From positions 1 through 54,264 of the forward strand of contig UQWP01000012.1 of NCBI GenBank assembly GCA_900544825.1: a DNA stretch of 54,264 nt, given 5' to 3'. Both the position numbers and the translations under genes were made by a program. How positions within the stretch are numbered: the first letter of the stretch is position 1; each line of letters opens with the position of its first letter. This DNA is from an uncultured Prevotella sp. Lineage in GTDB: Bacteria > Bacteroidota > Bacteroidia > Bacteroidales > Bacteroidaceae. The notes below the pieces were generated by a model. It was not told the origin of the DNA. It saw only the letters and a list, made by a program, of their open reading frames with translations, and made no database searches. Shown in pieces: positions 17,680 to 28,125 of this stretch.

Positions 17680-18714
17680 ATGAATAAAACATTCAGAAAA
17701 ATAGGAACTGCAATCATGGGACTTGCCTTGGTAGCTGGTCTTTCTACCTCTTGCTCTAACGGCGATTGGGAGGATTACCTTCAGGGCGGTATCGGCGGCG
17801 GTATCGGCCAGGGCGGTAACAATGGCAAGGTATCTGTATATTTCGCTATGCAGGCACCAATCCGTGTCATCACGCTCGGTAATGACGATGATGCAGTAAA
17901 TACCGACGACAATGCTCATCAGTTCAAGCTGCAGGCTACTTGGGGTGGTGGCTACAAGAATACCAAGGACTGTAAGATCAGCTATCAGATAGATCCATCT
18001 CTTCTGCCAGAAGGCAGTGGTATGGAGGTGCTCCCTGAATCCTACTATACCCTGGAGGATCCTAACACCCTGACTATCCCTAAGGGAAAGATTATTGGTG
18101 GTACAACAGTGCATCTTACTGATGCCTTCTTCAACGATCCGAAGGCTGCTACTACTCACTATGTGTTGCCAGTAAAACTCGTTTCTTCCCTCACTGGTGA
18201 TGCTATCCTTGAAAAGCAGAACTACCAGTTGCTCTGTGTGAAGTACAAGAACCAGTACTCAGGTATGTACTGCAAGACAGGAACTACCAATATCCAGGAT
18301 CTGAAGACCATTACCCACAAGAATGAGGATGCCCTGGATGTGGTTTCAACTGTAGATTTCAACACATCTTCCATCACTTTCTCTTATCCTGTAAAGGAGT
18401 GGAAGCATGATGATGCAACGCATAGCTGGAGCCAGATTGATGCAACCAAGAAGTTGACCTTGACGCTGGCATTCAATGGTGAAAACTGTCAGGTTTTTCA
18501 GGATGGCAAGGTGATCGGTAATGGTACTTTTGCTCCACGTGGCATTCAGGATTTCAGCGACAAGAACCGCATGGCTGATTGTCTGAAGATTAAGTTCAAT
18601 GCTACTGTAGTGACCAATGCCGGTGATGTAGAACACGAGAAAACATGGACTATCTCTGGCGACTATGTGATGTCTATGATGAGTCGTGGCAACAAGCTTG
18701 AGTCATGGAAGTAA
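17680..18714 (+). CDS. PUL surface lipoprotein, probable glycan-binding protein (DUF1735-like)
   Basis: 344 aa. Lipobox cysteine C25 (LSTSC) and a glycine-rich linker (GGIGGGIGQGG) indicate a surface lipoprotein. Residues about 45-185 resemble the DUF1735/BT_3987-type beta-sandwich (YYTLEDPNTLTIPKGKI, VHLTDAFFND, HYVLPVKLVSS); the C-terminal half is another beta-rich domain without a recognised name. Genes in this place, after tandem SusC/D and before GH10, encode surface glycan-binding proteins in known xylan PULs. It starts 40 bases after SusD2. No catalytic motif is visible. Confidence 0.75.
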   Translation: MNKTFRKIGTAIMGLALVAGLSTSCSNGDWEDYLQGGIGGGIGQGGNNGKVSVYFAMQAPIRVITLGNDDDAVNTDDNAHQFKLQATWGGGYKNTKDCKISYQIDPSLLPEGSGMEVLPESYYTLEDPNTLTIPKGKIIGGTTVHLTDAFFNDPKAATTHYVLPVKLVSSLTGDAILEKQNYQLLCVKYKNQYSGMYCKTGTTNIQDLKTITHKNEDALDVVSTVDFNTSSITFSYPVKEWKHDDATHSWSQIDATKKLTLTLAFNGENCQVFQDGKVIGNGTFAPRGIQDFSDKNRMADCLKIKFNATVVTNAGDVEHEKTWTISGDYVMSMMSRGNKLESWK

Positions 18715-18749
18715 TTTCGTAACAAACTAATGAAAATGAATTTAGTAGT

Positions 18750-20933
18750 ATGAAAGTAAATAAATATATTATATCTGCACTGGTCTGCCCATTTGTTTTG
18801 GGCAGCTGTGCAGACTGGGATGACTGGAAATATGATGTCGAGAAGCCTCAGACCATCGCTCAGTATGAGTACCTCAACGACTATGCTCCCCTGAAGGAGA
18901 ATCTGGACCGTAGTGCTCATCCTGGCTTTAAGGTGAGTGGTGCACTCGGCGTGGACGAGTTCAACCAGCAAGGTCCTCTCTTCCGTCTTGCAGCCCATAA
19001 CTTTGATGAGATTGTTGCAGGCAATGCCATGAAGATGGCTTCTTGTGTCAACGACCAGGGTGTGATGGATTTCAGTAAGGTATCTTCTTTTGTTAATGCA
19101 GCAGAGGATGCTGGTGTTTCTATCTATGGTCATACGCTTGCCTGGCATGCTCAGCAGCCTAAGAAATGGCTGACCGGGCTGCTTGTAGATAAGGAGTTAC
19201 CTCCTTCATCTAATGTCACACGTTGCTTGGTCATTAAGAATGCAAAAGCTGGTGGTCATTGGGATGCTCAATTATATTTCCCTGCTCATTTATCTCAAGG
19301 GAAAAAGTATGTCTTCACAATGAATGCAAAAGCTTCTGCTCCTTTTGACTTAATTCTATGGGGTGCTCCAGGTGATGCAGGTTTAGGCTCGATTTCAGTA
19401 GGTACTCAATGGAATGAATATACCGTTGAATTTACTCCGGCAGCCAATTATGAGAACTTTGTTTTTGCTACAGGTAAACTGGGCGGTGAACTGGTCATCA
19501 AGTCTTTGAGTCTTTGTGAAGAAGGTTCTACCAATAATTTGATCGTAAATGGTGACATAAAAGGAGACGAAGTTCCTTGTAAAAAGCCATATTCTTGGCA
19601 TGCTGTAACTTCCACAATTCAAGAGGTGACCGAAAGTCAAGTGGTTGAAATCCCTGTAACTGTTGGGCATCTTACCTTTGATGATGGTCAGAACCTCGGC
19701 GGATGGGGTATGGATAATGCGCCAAAGATTGTAAATGGTGTTTGTGAGGTAGGTAATAACGCAGCCAAGGAAAAAGACTATTATGCTCAGGTTAACTATG
19801 AGCCAGGTTTCACTTTCGAGAATGGTAAAACCTATCACTTGAAGATGAAGATCAAGGGTTCTGTAGCTGGTGAATTTGGTGCAGGATTCCAGAATCCTGA
19901 CGGATACAAAGTATGTGGTAACTTCCCTACCATCAAGGTTACAACTGATTGGAAGGAAGTGGATGTTGCTACCATGTGTAATGGTGACAATGCCTTGCGC
20001 TTGCTGCTGAGTATCGGTAAATATGGAGGTACCCTCTATATTGATGACTTTGAGGTTTACTACACGAAGTCTGCAAATTCTATTCCTCTCACTCCTCAGG
20101 AGAAGTCTGATACCCTTACCTGGGCAATGAACAAATGGGTAAGCGGCATGATGCAGGCTACAGGAGGCAAGGTGAAGGCTTGGGATCTCATCAACGAGGC
20201 TATCTCGGGTGGTGGCAACGTGAATGGCTTCTATGCTCTCCAGACTGCCGGTGAAAATTCTGAGAATGATTTCTTCTGGCAGGATTACTTCACACCAGAG
20301 ATGTATGGTCCTATCGTAGAGAAGGCGGCACGTGATGCCTATGCTGCGGTAGAGGGAACAAACCCTGCCGACCTCAAACTCTTCATCAACGATTACAACC
20401 TGGAGTCTGACTGGGATAACAACCAGAAGGTGAAGTCGCTTGTCTATTGGATTGGTGTTTGGGAAAAGAAGGGTAAGGAACTCGGCTATAACACCACGAT
20501 TGATGGTATCGGATCACAGATGCACATCAGCTACTACGAGAATCCACAGACTCTGGAAAGCAAGAAGAAGGGCATCCAGAACATGCTCAAGATTATGGCA
20601 GAGACCGGTAAGCTGGTTCGTATCTCAGAGCTTGATATGGGTTATGTAGATGCTAATGGCAATGATGTTACTACTGCTCAGTTGGAGAAACTTCCTATTG
20701 ATGAGCGTGTGGCTAAGGAAAAGGCTATGGCTGAATACTACAAGTGGATTATCGAGCAGTATTTCGCTATTGTTCCTACCAGTCAGCAGTATGGCATCTG
20801 CCAGTGGTGTCTCACCGATGCACCAGTAAGCAGCAGTTGGCGCGGTGGACAGCCTGTAGGTCTTTGGAACCTGAACTATCAGCGCAAGCCTGCTTATGGT
20901 GGCTTTGCTGAAGGTTTGAGTGAGGCTAAGTAA
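18750..20933 (+). CDS. Surface GH10 endo-xylanase with CBM modules inserted in the barrel
   Basis: 727 aa lipoprotein (C20 in LGSC). The GH10 barrel begins after residue 40 (KVSGALGVDEFN, VSIYGHTLAWHAQQP) and is interrupted at about 150-445 by two beta-sandwich modules of CBM4/22 type; it then resumes with acid/base E483 in WDLINEA and nucleophile E627 in RISELD. This split layout is known from P. bryantii Xyn10C and the B. ovatus surface xylanase. It would cut xylan at the cell surface into pieces for SusC/D. The first inserted module has far lower GC than the barrel parts (about 40% over 19261-19620 against about 57% in flanks counted by hand), a sign of module exchange. Confidence 0.96.
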   Translation: MKVNKYIISALVCPFVLGSCADWDDWKYDVEKPQTIAQYEYLNDYAPLKENLDRSAHPGFKVSGALGVDEFNQQGPLFRLAAHNFDEIVAGNAMKMASCVNDQGVMDFSKVSSFVNAAEDAGVSIYGHTLAWHAQQPKKWLTGLLVDKELPPSSNVTRCLVIKNAKAGGHWDAQLYFPAHLSQGKKYVFTMNAKASAPFDLILWGAPGDAGLGSISVGTQWNEYTVEFTPAANYENFVFATGKLGGELVIKSLSLCEEGSTNNLIVNGDIKGDEVPCKKPYSWHAVTSTIQEVTESQVVEIPVTVGHLTFDDGQNLGGWGMDNAPKIVNGVCEVGNNAAKEKDYYAQVNYEPGFTFENGKTYHLKMKIKGSVAGEFGAGFQNPDGYKVCGNFPTIKVTTDWKEVDVATMCNGDNALRLLLSIGKYGGTLYIDDFEVYYTKSANSIPLTPQEKSDTLTWAMNKWVSGMMQATGGKVKAWDLINEAISGGGNVNGFYALQTAGENSENDFFWQDYFTPEMYGPIVEKAARDAYAAVEGTNPADLKLFINDYNLESDWDNNQKVKSLVYWIGVWEKKGKELGYNTTIDGIGSQMHISYYENPQTLESKKKGIQNMLKIMAETGKLVRISELDMGYVDANGNDVTTAQLEKLPIDERVAKEKAMAEYYKWIIEQYFAIVPTSQQYGICQWCLTDAPVSSSWRGGQPVGLWNLNYQRKPAYGGFAEGLSEAK

Positions 20934-20970
20934 TCTTATATATTAAGGTATTACATAAAGCAATCATACA

Positions 20971-22878
20971 ATGAACAAGTTATCAATCTTTGCATCAATG
21001 ATGATGATGATGTGCCTTCCGATGATGGCACAGAAGAATGGTAGCAAGGCACAGGTAAAACCTGATCCGAACTTCCAGATTTATCTCTGTTTCGGACAGT
21101 CGAACATGGAGGGTAATGCCGCCATTGAAGACATCGACCGTACGGGGGTGAATCCTAGATTCCAGGCGATGTATGCCGTGGATGATGAGAAGGCGGGATG
21201 GAAAAAGGGACAGTGGCATACCGCTGTCCCTCCTCAGGCTCGTCCTAGCACCGGATTAACTCCAGTAGATTATTTCGGCAGAAAGATGGTGGATAACCTG
21301 CCTGACAGCATCAAGGTGGGAACCATCACCGTGGCAGTGGGCGGTGCCAGCATCGACCTCTTCGACAAGCGTATCTACAAGTCGTACCTGAAGAAGCAGC
21401 CCGACTGGATGAAGAACTTCGCATCCCAGTATAACGGCAATCCATACGCCCGACTCATTGAGCTTGCCAAGCTAGCCCAGAAGCAGGGTGTCATCAAGGG
21501 TATCCTCCTGCATCAGGGTGAAACCAACAATGGTGATGCCAACTGGCCTAACAGGGTGAAGACCGTATATAACGACATCCTCAAGGATCTGAACCTGAAG
21601 GCAGAGGATGTGCCTCTGCTGGTAGGCGAGACCGTACAGAAAGACCAGGGTGGAAGTTGCTGGCAGCATATCGCCGTAGTGGATGATATTGCCAAGACCA
21701 TTCCTACCGCCCACGTCATCTCTTCCAAGGGATGTCCGCAGCGTGGCGACGGTCTGCACTTCATCGCCGAGAGCTACCGCACCATGGGTAAGCGTTATGC
21801 CAACATGATGCTCTCGCTGCTCGGAATTATTCCGGATGCCAACTATCCACGTGTGGATAAAGACCGCCGTGCCTACGTCAAGCTCCACGCACCGGAGGCA
21901 AAGCAGGTAATCTTCGATATCTGCGGAAAGAAATATCCGATGAAGAAGGATCTGGATGGCGACTGGTATGGTGTTTCAGACCCATTGGTTGTGGGCTTCC
22001 ACTATTATTTCCTGAACGTGGATGGCGTGCAGGTGGTAGATCCAGCCAGCGAAACCTATTTCGGCTGCTGCCGTGAGGCGGGTGGTCTGGAGGTTCCTGA
22101 GGGAGCCGAAGGCAACTACTATCGTCCTAAGCAGGGAGTAGCGCAGGGTCAGGTTCGTTCGGTATCTTACTATGCAGCTTCGCAGGGCAAGTTCCGCAGA
22201 GCCATGGTTTATACCCCGGCAGAATACGAAACCAATCTCACCAAGCGTTATCCTGTGCTCTATCTGCAGCACGGTATGGGCGAGGACGAGACGGGTTGGA
22301 GCCACCAGGGCTATATGCAGCACATCATGGACAACCTCATTGCCGAAGGTAAGGCAGTGCCTATGATCGTGGTGATGGAGAGCGGCGATGTAAAACAGCC
22401 TTTCGTGCCACGTCCGGGCAAGGATGTGGATGAGGAGCGCAAGCTCTATGGTGCTTCCTTCTATGATGTCATCATCAAGGACCTGATTCCGATGGTAGAT
22501 CAGAAGTTCCGCACATTCACCGATCGTGATCATCGTGCGATGGCTGGATTGTCCTGGGGCGGTTGCCAGACTTTCAATACCGTGTTGCCGAATATGGATA
22601 AGTTCTCGGCTTTGGGAACCTTCAGCGGTGCACTCTTCGGTGTGGATGTCAAGACCTGCTTCAACGGCGTCTTTGCAGATGCTGCCAAGTTCAACAGCCA
22701 GATTCACTATATGTTCATGGGCTGTGGTTCTGAAGAGAATTTCGGTACCGAGAAGATGGCGCAGCAGTTGAAAGACCTGGGCATCAAGCTGGATGTCTAT
22801 GTTTCACCAGGTACTCATCACGAGTGGCTCACCTGGCGCAGATGTCTGAAGGAATTCGTTCCTCATCTGTTCAAGTAA
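20971..22878 (+). CDS. Secreted two-domain CE6-CE1 acetyl/feruloyl xylan esterase
   Basis: 635 aa. The signal peptide contains five Met codons in a row (20998-21012). The N-terminal domain is a CE6/SASA esterase: S44 in FGQSNMEG, LHQGETN, and a DGLHF histidine motif. After about residue 390 a CE1-type alpha/beta hydrolase follows with PVLYLQHGMGEDETGW, nucleophile S528 in GLSWGG and the final histidine in GTHHEW. CE6 removes acetyl from xylan and CE1 commonly releases ferulate; such fusions have been described in Bacteroidota. It is the last gene before a terminator, 37 bases after GH10. Confidence 0.93.
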   Translation: MNKLSIFASMMMMMCLPMMAQKNGSKAQVKPDPNFQIYLCFGQSNMEGNAAIEDIDRTGVNPRFQAMYAVDDEKAGWKKGQWHTAVPPQARPSTGLTPVDYFGRKMVDNLPDSIKVGTITVAVGGASIDLFDKRIYKSYLKKQPDWMKNFASQYNGNPYARLIELAKLAQKQGVIKGILLHQGETNNGDANWPNRVKTVYNDILKDLNLKAEDVPLLVGETVQKDQGGSCWQHIAVVDDIAKTIPTAHVISSKGCPQRGDGLHFIAESYRTMGKRYANMMLSLLGIIPDANYPRVDKDRRAYVKLHAPEAKQVIFDICGKKYPMKKDLDGDWYGVSDPLVVGFHYYFLNVDGVQVVDPASETYFGCCREAGGLEVPEGAEGNYYRPKQGVAQGQVRSVSYYAASQGKFRRAMVYTPAEYETNLTKRYPVLYLQHGMGEDETGWSHQGYMQHIMDNLIAEGKAVPMIVVMESGDVKQPFVPRPGKDVDEERKLYGASFYDVIIKDLIPMVDQKFRTFTDRDHRAMAGLSWGGCQTFNTVLPNMDKFSALGTFSGALFGVDVKTCFNGVFADAAKFNSQIHYMFMGCGSEENFGTEKMAQQLKDLGIKLDVYVSPGTHHEWLTWRRCLKEFVPHLFK

Positions 22879-22920
22879 CAGGACTTACTAAAAAATCCTA
22901 TAATTATATATTGAATGTTG

Positions 22921-22957
22921 AATCCCGGAGCAGTCTGGCAGTTTCGGGATTTTTCTT
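22921..22957 (+). terminator. Terminator of the SusC1-to-esterase operon
   Basis: AATCCCG (22921-22927) pairs with CGGGATT (22945-22951) and is followed by a T-rich run (TTTTCTTT). It lies 43 bases after the esterase stop. Confidence 0.75.
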
Positions 22958-23056
22958 TGTGTTATATTTATATTATCTGGTGTATCATTCTTTGCATTTG
23001 TTATGTTTCAAAAAGTATTTGTAACATAAAATAAAGCCTTGTAACAAAATAAATCT

Positions 23057-23064
23057 TAATTTTG
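23057..23064 (+). promoter_or_regulatory. -7 promoter element of the SusC3 unit
   Basis: TAATTTTG followed by CAGC, 82 bases before the ATG at 23146. Upstream, GTAACA occurs at 23021 and again at 23041, a 20-base spacing that could be tandem activator half-sites. Confidence 0.6.
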
Positions 23065-23145
23065 CAGCGTTCTTAGTTAAAAGAAAGCAATTTCTCAAGA
23101 CGAACAATCATAAACTTATAATAAACAATTTTAATCTATTCTCTT

Positions 23146-26100
23146 ATGAGGAACTTAAGAAAGATTGAAAAGCCGTTAGCGTTGCTCTCCTTTCTCTGTT
23201 TATTCCCTGCAGGAATGTCGCTCAGAGTATTGTAAAAGGAGTAGTCACAGACCAAAGTGGTGAACCAGTCATTGGTGCAACAGTGAAAGCTGAAGGCAGC
23301 AAGCAGGGTGTTATTACCGATTTGGATGGTAAATTCAGCATTGATGCTGCGCCTAATGCAACATTGACGATTACTTATGTAGGTATGGAGGCTAAGACCG
23401 TAAAGGCTCAGGCTGGTAAGAACCTTACCATTACCTTAAAGGATGATTCTGAAGTATTGAACGATGTCGTTGTCATCGGTTACGGTGTTCAGAAGAAGAG
23501 CGACCTGACTGGTGCCGTTGCATCTATCAAGGCTGATGATATCAAGGGCTTGTCAACTACTGATGCCGGTGCTGCCCTCCAGGGTAAGGCTGCCGGTGTG
23601 CAGATCATCAACTCGGGTGGTCCGGGTGAGGCTGCCGATATCCGTGTGCGTGGTTATTCTTCTAACAGTGGAAATATCAGTCCATTGCTCATTGTTGATG
23701 GTTTGAAGGTTGACAATATCCAGTATCTTGATCCATCTATGATTGAGAGCATGGAGGTATTGAAGGATGCCGCTTCTGCTGCCATCTATGGTGCGCAGGC
23801 TGGTAATGGTGTCATCATCATCACTACCAAGACGGGTGCTGCCAATGGCGGTAAGGCTGAGATTTCTTATAGTAGCAAGTTTACCATCCAGTCTATTGGT
23901 AGAAAGGCTAAGCTCTTCGACGCTCCAGAGTATATTTCATACCATAAGTACTTGGGCGACTTGACGGATGATAAGTTGAAGGCTGAGGGATACAATGGAG
24001 AGAACACCAACTGGTATGATGAAGCTTTTGAAAATAGTTTGGCTCATCAGCACAGCCTTACCATCCAGGCTAGCAATGGTAAGGGTCGTTTCCTTGCCAA
24101 CTTGAATATCCTCAATAACAATGGTATCGTCAAGGGAGATAAGGATGTTTACAAGCGTTTTACAGGTCAGATTAATGCAGACTACGATGTATATAAGTGG
24201 TTGAACATTTCGACAAACACCTCTTTCGAGAAGTGGAAGACCAAGGGTGTGAACAAAGGTTATGGTTCTGTGTTGAACTCTGTTGTTTCTATAGATCCAT
24301 TGACACCTTGCTATGTAAGTGACCCTGCTAAGTTGCCAACCAATATTTATAACGCTTATCAGAATGGCGCCCCTGTGATGAGAGATGCTGACCATAATAA
24401 TGATTTCTATGGTACATCTCACTATGCAGAGGATGCTACTGGTAACCCATTGGCACAGCGCGACCGCGTGGGCTCTTACAACCAGGGTATCAATGTACGT
24501 GGTACCGTTGCTGCCAACATCAAGCCATTCAAGGGCTTCACCTATACATCTCGTTTGGGTTACCGCATCACGCAGAGCAACTACCACAACTATGAGCAGC
24601 CATATTACATCAATACCCTCTCTAACTCCTCACAGTACAAGATAGAGGCTCATACCAACAATGGTCTTTACTATCAGTGGGAGAACTTTGCAAACTATTT
24701 GAATACATTTGGCAAGCATACAGTAGGAGCCATGGTGGGTATGTCGTTCACCAAGAACCATTGGGACAACGCTACCATAGGATCTGAGGGTACGAATATT
24801 CTTTCAAACTATGCTCCTAACTATCGTTACATTGACTATTTGCTCGCTGATGCAACTAAGAGCGTAGGCAATGCTCCTGGCGATGCAACAGAACTTTCAT
24901 ACTTCGGACGTTTGTCTTATAGCTACGATAATCGTTATTTCTTGCAGTTCAACTTCCGTCGTGATGCATTCGATTCATCTAAGCTTTCAAAGGATGCTCG
25001 TTGGGGTAACTTCCCATCAGTATCTGCAGGTTGGACTATCAGCAATGAGAAGTTCTTCCAGGACAACATCAGTCGTGATGCCATCTCTTTCTTGAAGCTT
25101 CGTGGATCTTGGGGTAAGAATGGTAATGTCAATGTATTGAGCAACTACCCGTATGCTTCTCCTATTGCCATGAACCAGAGCTTCTATCAGTACAATCCAT
25201 CTAGCGGTGATGGTAAGTTGTCTTATGGTTCTAAGCCAACAGGTCTTGCTAACCCAGATTTGACTTGGGAGACTTCAGAACAGGTAGACTTGGGTCTTGA
25301 TGCCCGTTTCTTGAACGACCGTTTGACATTCTCTCTCGACTGGTATCGCAAGAACACCAAGGACCTCTTGGTAGAGATAAATCTTCTTCCGGAAATTGGT
25401 GTAAGCAAGTATATCGTCAACTCTGGTAAGGTGCTTAACACAGGTTTCGACTTCGAGTTGGGTTGGAGAGATCATATCCGTGATTTCAAGTACTCTGTTT
25501 CAGTCAACGGTTCTACCTTGAAGAATGAGGTAAAGGATCTTTCTTCATGCATCAGCCGTATCGAGGGTATAGGTATCGATGGCTTCAACAGCCGTTTGAA
25601 GCCAACATTCGAGGTGGGGCACTCTATCTGGTATTTCCGTGGTTACAAGTATGCAGGTGTAGCTGAGGATGGAAGTGCGTTGTATTATGACAAGGATGGT
25701 AATACCACCAATGCGCCTACAGATAATGATAAGCAGGATTTGGGTGTGGGTATTCCTAAGTTTACTTACGGTATCACCCTCAATGCTGAGTACAAGGGCT
25801 TCGACTTGACCATCTTCGGTACTGGAGCAGCAGGCAATAAGATTTATAACTTGATGGTATCGGCCGACCGACCACTCTTGAATGGTATCGATGAATATTG
25901 GAAGAATTCCTGGACAGAGAGTAATACCAATGCCAAGTATCCTGATATGAAGAAGGTGGCAACTGACTGGACATTCTTCAGTTCTAGCGCAGCTGTCTTC
26001 AGCGGTTCTTACTTCAAGATCAAGCAGATTCAGTTGGGTTACACATTGCCACGTCTCATTACGGGCAAGATTGGCCTGAATGGTGTGCGTGTTTACTGCT

Positions 26101-26246
26101 CTTTGGATGACTTCTTCACAATCACCAAGTATCCTGGAGCCGATCCTGAGACAGCTTCTATGAACAGCGCTCAGTCGCGTGGTTTTGATAATGGTACTTA
26201 TCCTACTTCTAAGAAGATGGTATTTGGTATCAATGTAACATTCTAA
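23146..26246 (+). CDS. SusC-like importer (third pair), single-base frameshift in the signal peptide
   Basis: The ATG at 23146 opens a good signal peptide (MRNLRKIEKPLALLSFLCLF, then PAGMS) but this frame stops at 23233-23235. The mature protein continues in another frame from AQSIVKGVV (GCT at 23220) to 26246. Restoring one base near 23218-23220 would join them as ...GMS-AQSIVKG. From there: regulatory-like domain (GEPVIGATVKAEG), TonB box (DVVVIGYGVQKK), plug (LLIVDGLKV, VLKDAASAAIYG) and barrel to GINVTF. As read, the first ATG of the open frame (23283, 987 aa) lacks any signal peptide, so the protein would not reach the outer membrane. A sequencing error or a recent inactivation are both possible. 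It pairs with the SusD at 26265. Confidence 0.85.
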
Positions 26247-26264
26247 TTATTAAATGATACAGCA

Positions 26265-28067
26265 ATGAAAAAGTATTTATTATATTCTAGTATATTAGCC
26301 CTTGCGTTGACAGGAACAGTATCCTTTACTTCCTGTGAGAGTCAGCTCGATATTGAGCAGAAGGGTACTACTTATGAGGAACAGTTCTATAAGACTGATG
26401 CCGATGCAGAGGCTGCTTTGGTGGCAGCATACGAAGGCTTTATGTGTAATGTAGTAGGACGTCAGCCAGACATCCAGGGAAGTTTGGGTATCTATACTCC
26501 TCACAAGTTGATTTTGAACATGTGTGGTGATGATGTTTACTATGCCAGTGGTAACTATGGAGACCATGAGGACGCAGGTTGCCTCAATGAGTTCCGCTAT
26601 GATACTGATGCCTTGGTTCCAAAGTTGATGTACTCTGGCCTCTATTCTTCAGTATATACTTGCAACTTGGTCATTAACAAGTTTGCTAATCCAGATACAC
26701 CAGTCAAGAAGCGTTGTGTGGCTGAGGCTCGTGTGCTTCGTGCTTACGACTACTTCTTGTTGGCAAACTTCTGGGGCACTCCTCCATTCGTTTTAAACCA
26801 GTTGACAGCTGATGCGCTTCCATACAACTGCGATAAGGATCCTGAGCATCCTATGACCCACGAACAGTTGATAGAGTGGGTTGCTTCTGAATGTGAGGCA
26901 GCTGCGGCCGATCTTGATGAGCGCAAGAGCAAGGATGACAAGGATGGAGCTGTAAAGGTAACCAAGGGCTTTGCTAATGCATTGGCTGGTAAGGCTTACC
27001 TCTTCGCTGGCAAGTATGAACAGGCTAAGACAGCCCTCAAGAAGGTTATCGACTCAGGCAAGTATGCCCTTGTTCCAGGCGACAAGTACCTGGACAACTT
27101 CCATATTGAGGGTGATGGCGACGAGGAAAAGGTCTTCGAAATCAACTTCGAGTACAATGCAGGTAAGGGTGCATGGGGCGGTATGATTCAGCGTTCTAGC
27201 TGGATGGAGTCTAATGCAATGAACTGGCGTGCTGGTAGCTTCGTAGTTTCTCCTCAGTCTGTATATAGTGGCATCGATGGTTGGGGTGGCTTAGGTGTAC
27301 CTCAGTGGTTTGGTGATGAGTTCCATGAGAACGATGGCGACTCTTACCGTTTCAAGGCAACCTTGAAGCACATTGATGATGCTGTTTATAAAATGAAGTA
27401 TGCTAAAGATTCGCTAAACAATTTGACGGTTGAGCAGAAGAAGGTAAGCAAGGATGTTGGTATTAAGGATCAGGTTCAGGGACTTTATGGTAACTCTACT
27501 TGGTTGGCATTCAAGACAGTAATGCGTGCAGCTGACTCTGATGGTAAGAAATATGGTGACAACATCCGTTTGAACAACTATCTCGTGATGCGTTATGCCG
27601 AGGTTCTTTTGAACTATGCTGAGGCTTGTCTCCAGACTGGCGATCAGGCTGAGGCCAAGAAGTATATTAATGCCATTCAGGAGCGTGCAGGATCCAAGAC
27701 CATTAGTAGCTCAGTAGATATGGATGTTCTCAAGAAGGAGAAATCATACGAGTTGTGGATGGAAGGTTGTCGTTGGTTCGACATCAAGAGATGGAAGGAT
27801 GCCACTGCCATCAATCGCATCAAGAATGCGGGTACCGATGTACCTCACCTCTTTGACAAGTTGTTCCGCGCACCTCAGGCTTCTGACGAGAAGTTGTACT
27901 GGGAGCATGGTACAGAGGCAAATAGCCGCTTCTATACAGTTTCTTCTCATGCAGCAAAGGATGCTGGTTTCACAGTTGGTTACCAAGAGGGAAAACATGA
28001 TTACTTCCCTTATCCACAAACAGTGAAGAACATGAACCCTAACTTGGTTCAGAACCCTGGCTGGTAA
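26265..28067 (+). CDS. SusD-like surface glycan-binding lipoprotein (pair of SusC3)
   Basis: 600 aa with lipobox C24 (FTSCES). SusD features: EEQFYKTDADAEAALVAAY near the start, EARVLRAYDYFLLANFWGTPP, and in the C-terminal half RYAEVLLNYAEACLQTGD, IQERAGS, EKSYELWMEGCRWFDIKRW and a final NPGW. It is only weakly similar in visible motifs to SusD1 and SusD2, so it may bind a different glycan, perhaps arabinan- or arabinose-rich pieces given the arabinanase-like GH43 downstream. It starts 18 bases after SusC3 and should be on the same transcript. Confidence 0.94.
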   Translation: MKKYLLYSSILALALTGTVSFTSCESQLDIEQKGTTYEEQFYKTDADAEAALVAAYEGFMCNVVGRQPDIQGSLGIYTPHKLILNMCGDDVYYASGNYGDHEDAGCLNEFRYDTDALVPKLMYSGLYSSVYTCNLVINKFANPDTPVKKRCVAEARVLRAYDYFLLANFWGTPPFVLNQLTADALPYNCDKDPEHPMTHEQLIEWVASECEAAAADLDERKSKDDKDGAVKVTKGFANALAGKAYLFAGKYEQAKTALKKVIDSGKYALVPGDKYLDNFHIEGDGDEEKVFEINFEYNAGKGAWGGMIQRSSWMESNAMNWRAGSFVVSPQSVYSGIDGWGGLGVPQWFGDEFHENDGDSYRFKATLKHIDDAVYKMKYAKDSLNNLTVEQKKVSKDVGIKDQVQGLYGNSTWLAFKTVMRAADSDGKKYGDNIRLNNYLVMRYAEVLLNYAEACLQTGDQAEAKKYINAIQERAGSKTISSSVDMDVLKKEKSYELWMEGCRWFDIKRWKDATAINRIKNAGTDVPHLFDKLFRAPQASDEKLYWEHGTEANSRFYTVSSHAAKDAGFTVGYQEGKHDYFPYPQTVKNMNPNLVQNPGW

Positions 28068-28125
28068 TCAGAATGTAGGTTTATTATGATAATGGTTTTA
28101 GGTTAAAATCAGTAGTTTGTTTATC

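Noticed and set aside
23169..23232. Programmed frameshift in SusC3
   Set aside because: No slippery heptamer, no downstream pseudoknot that I can see, and other SusC genes have a single frame; loss of a base or an error is simpler.
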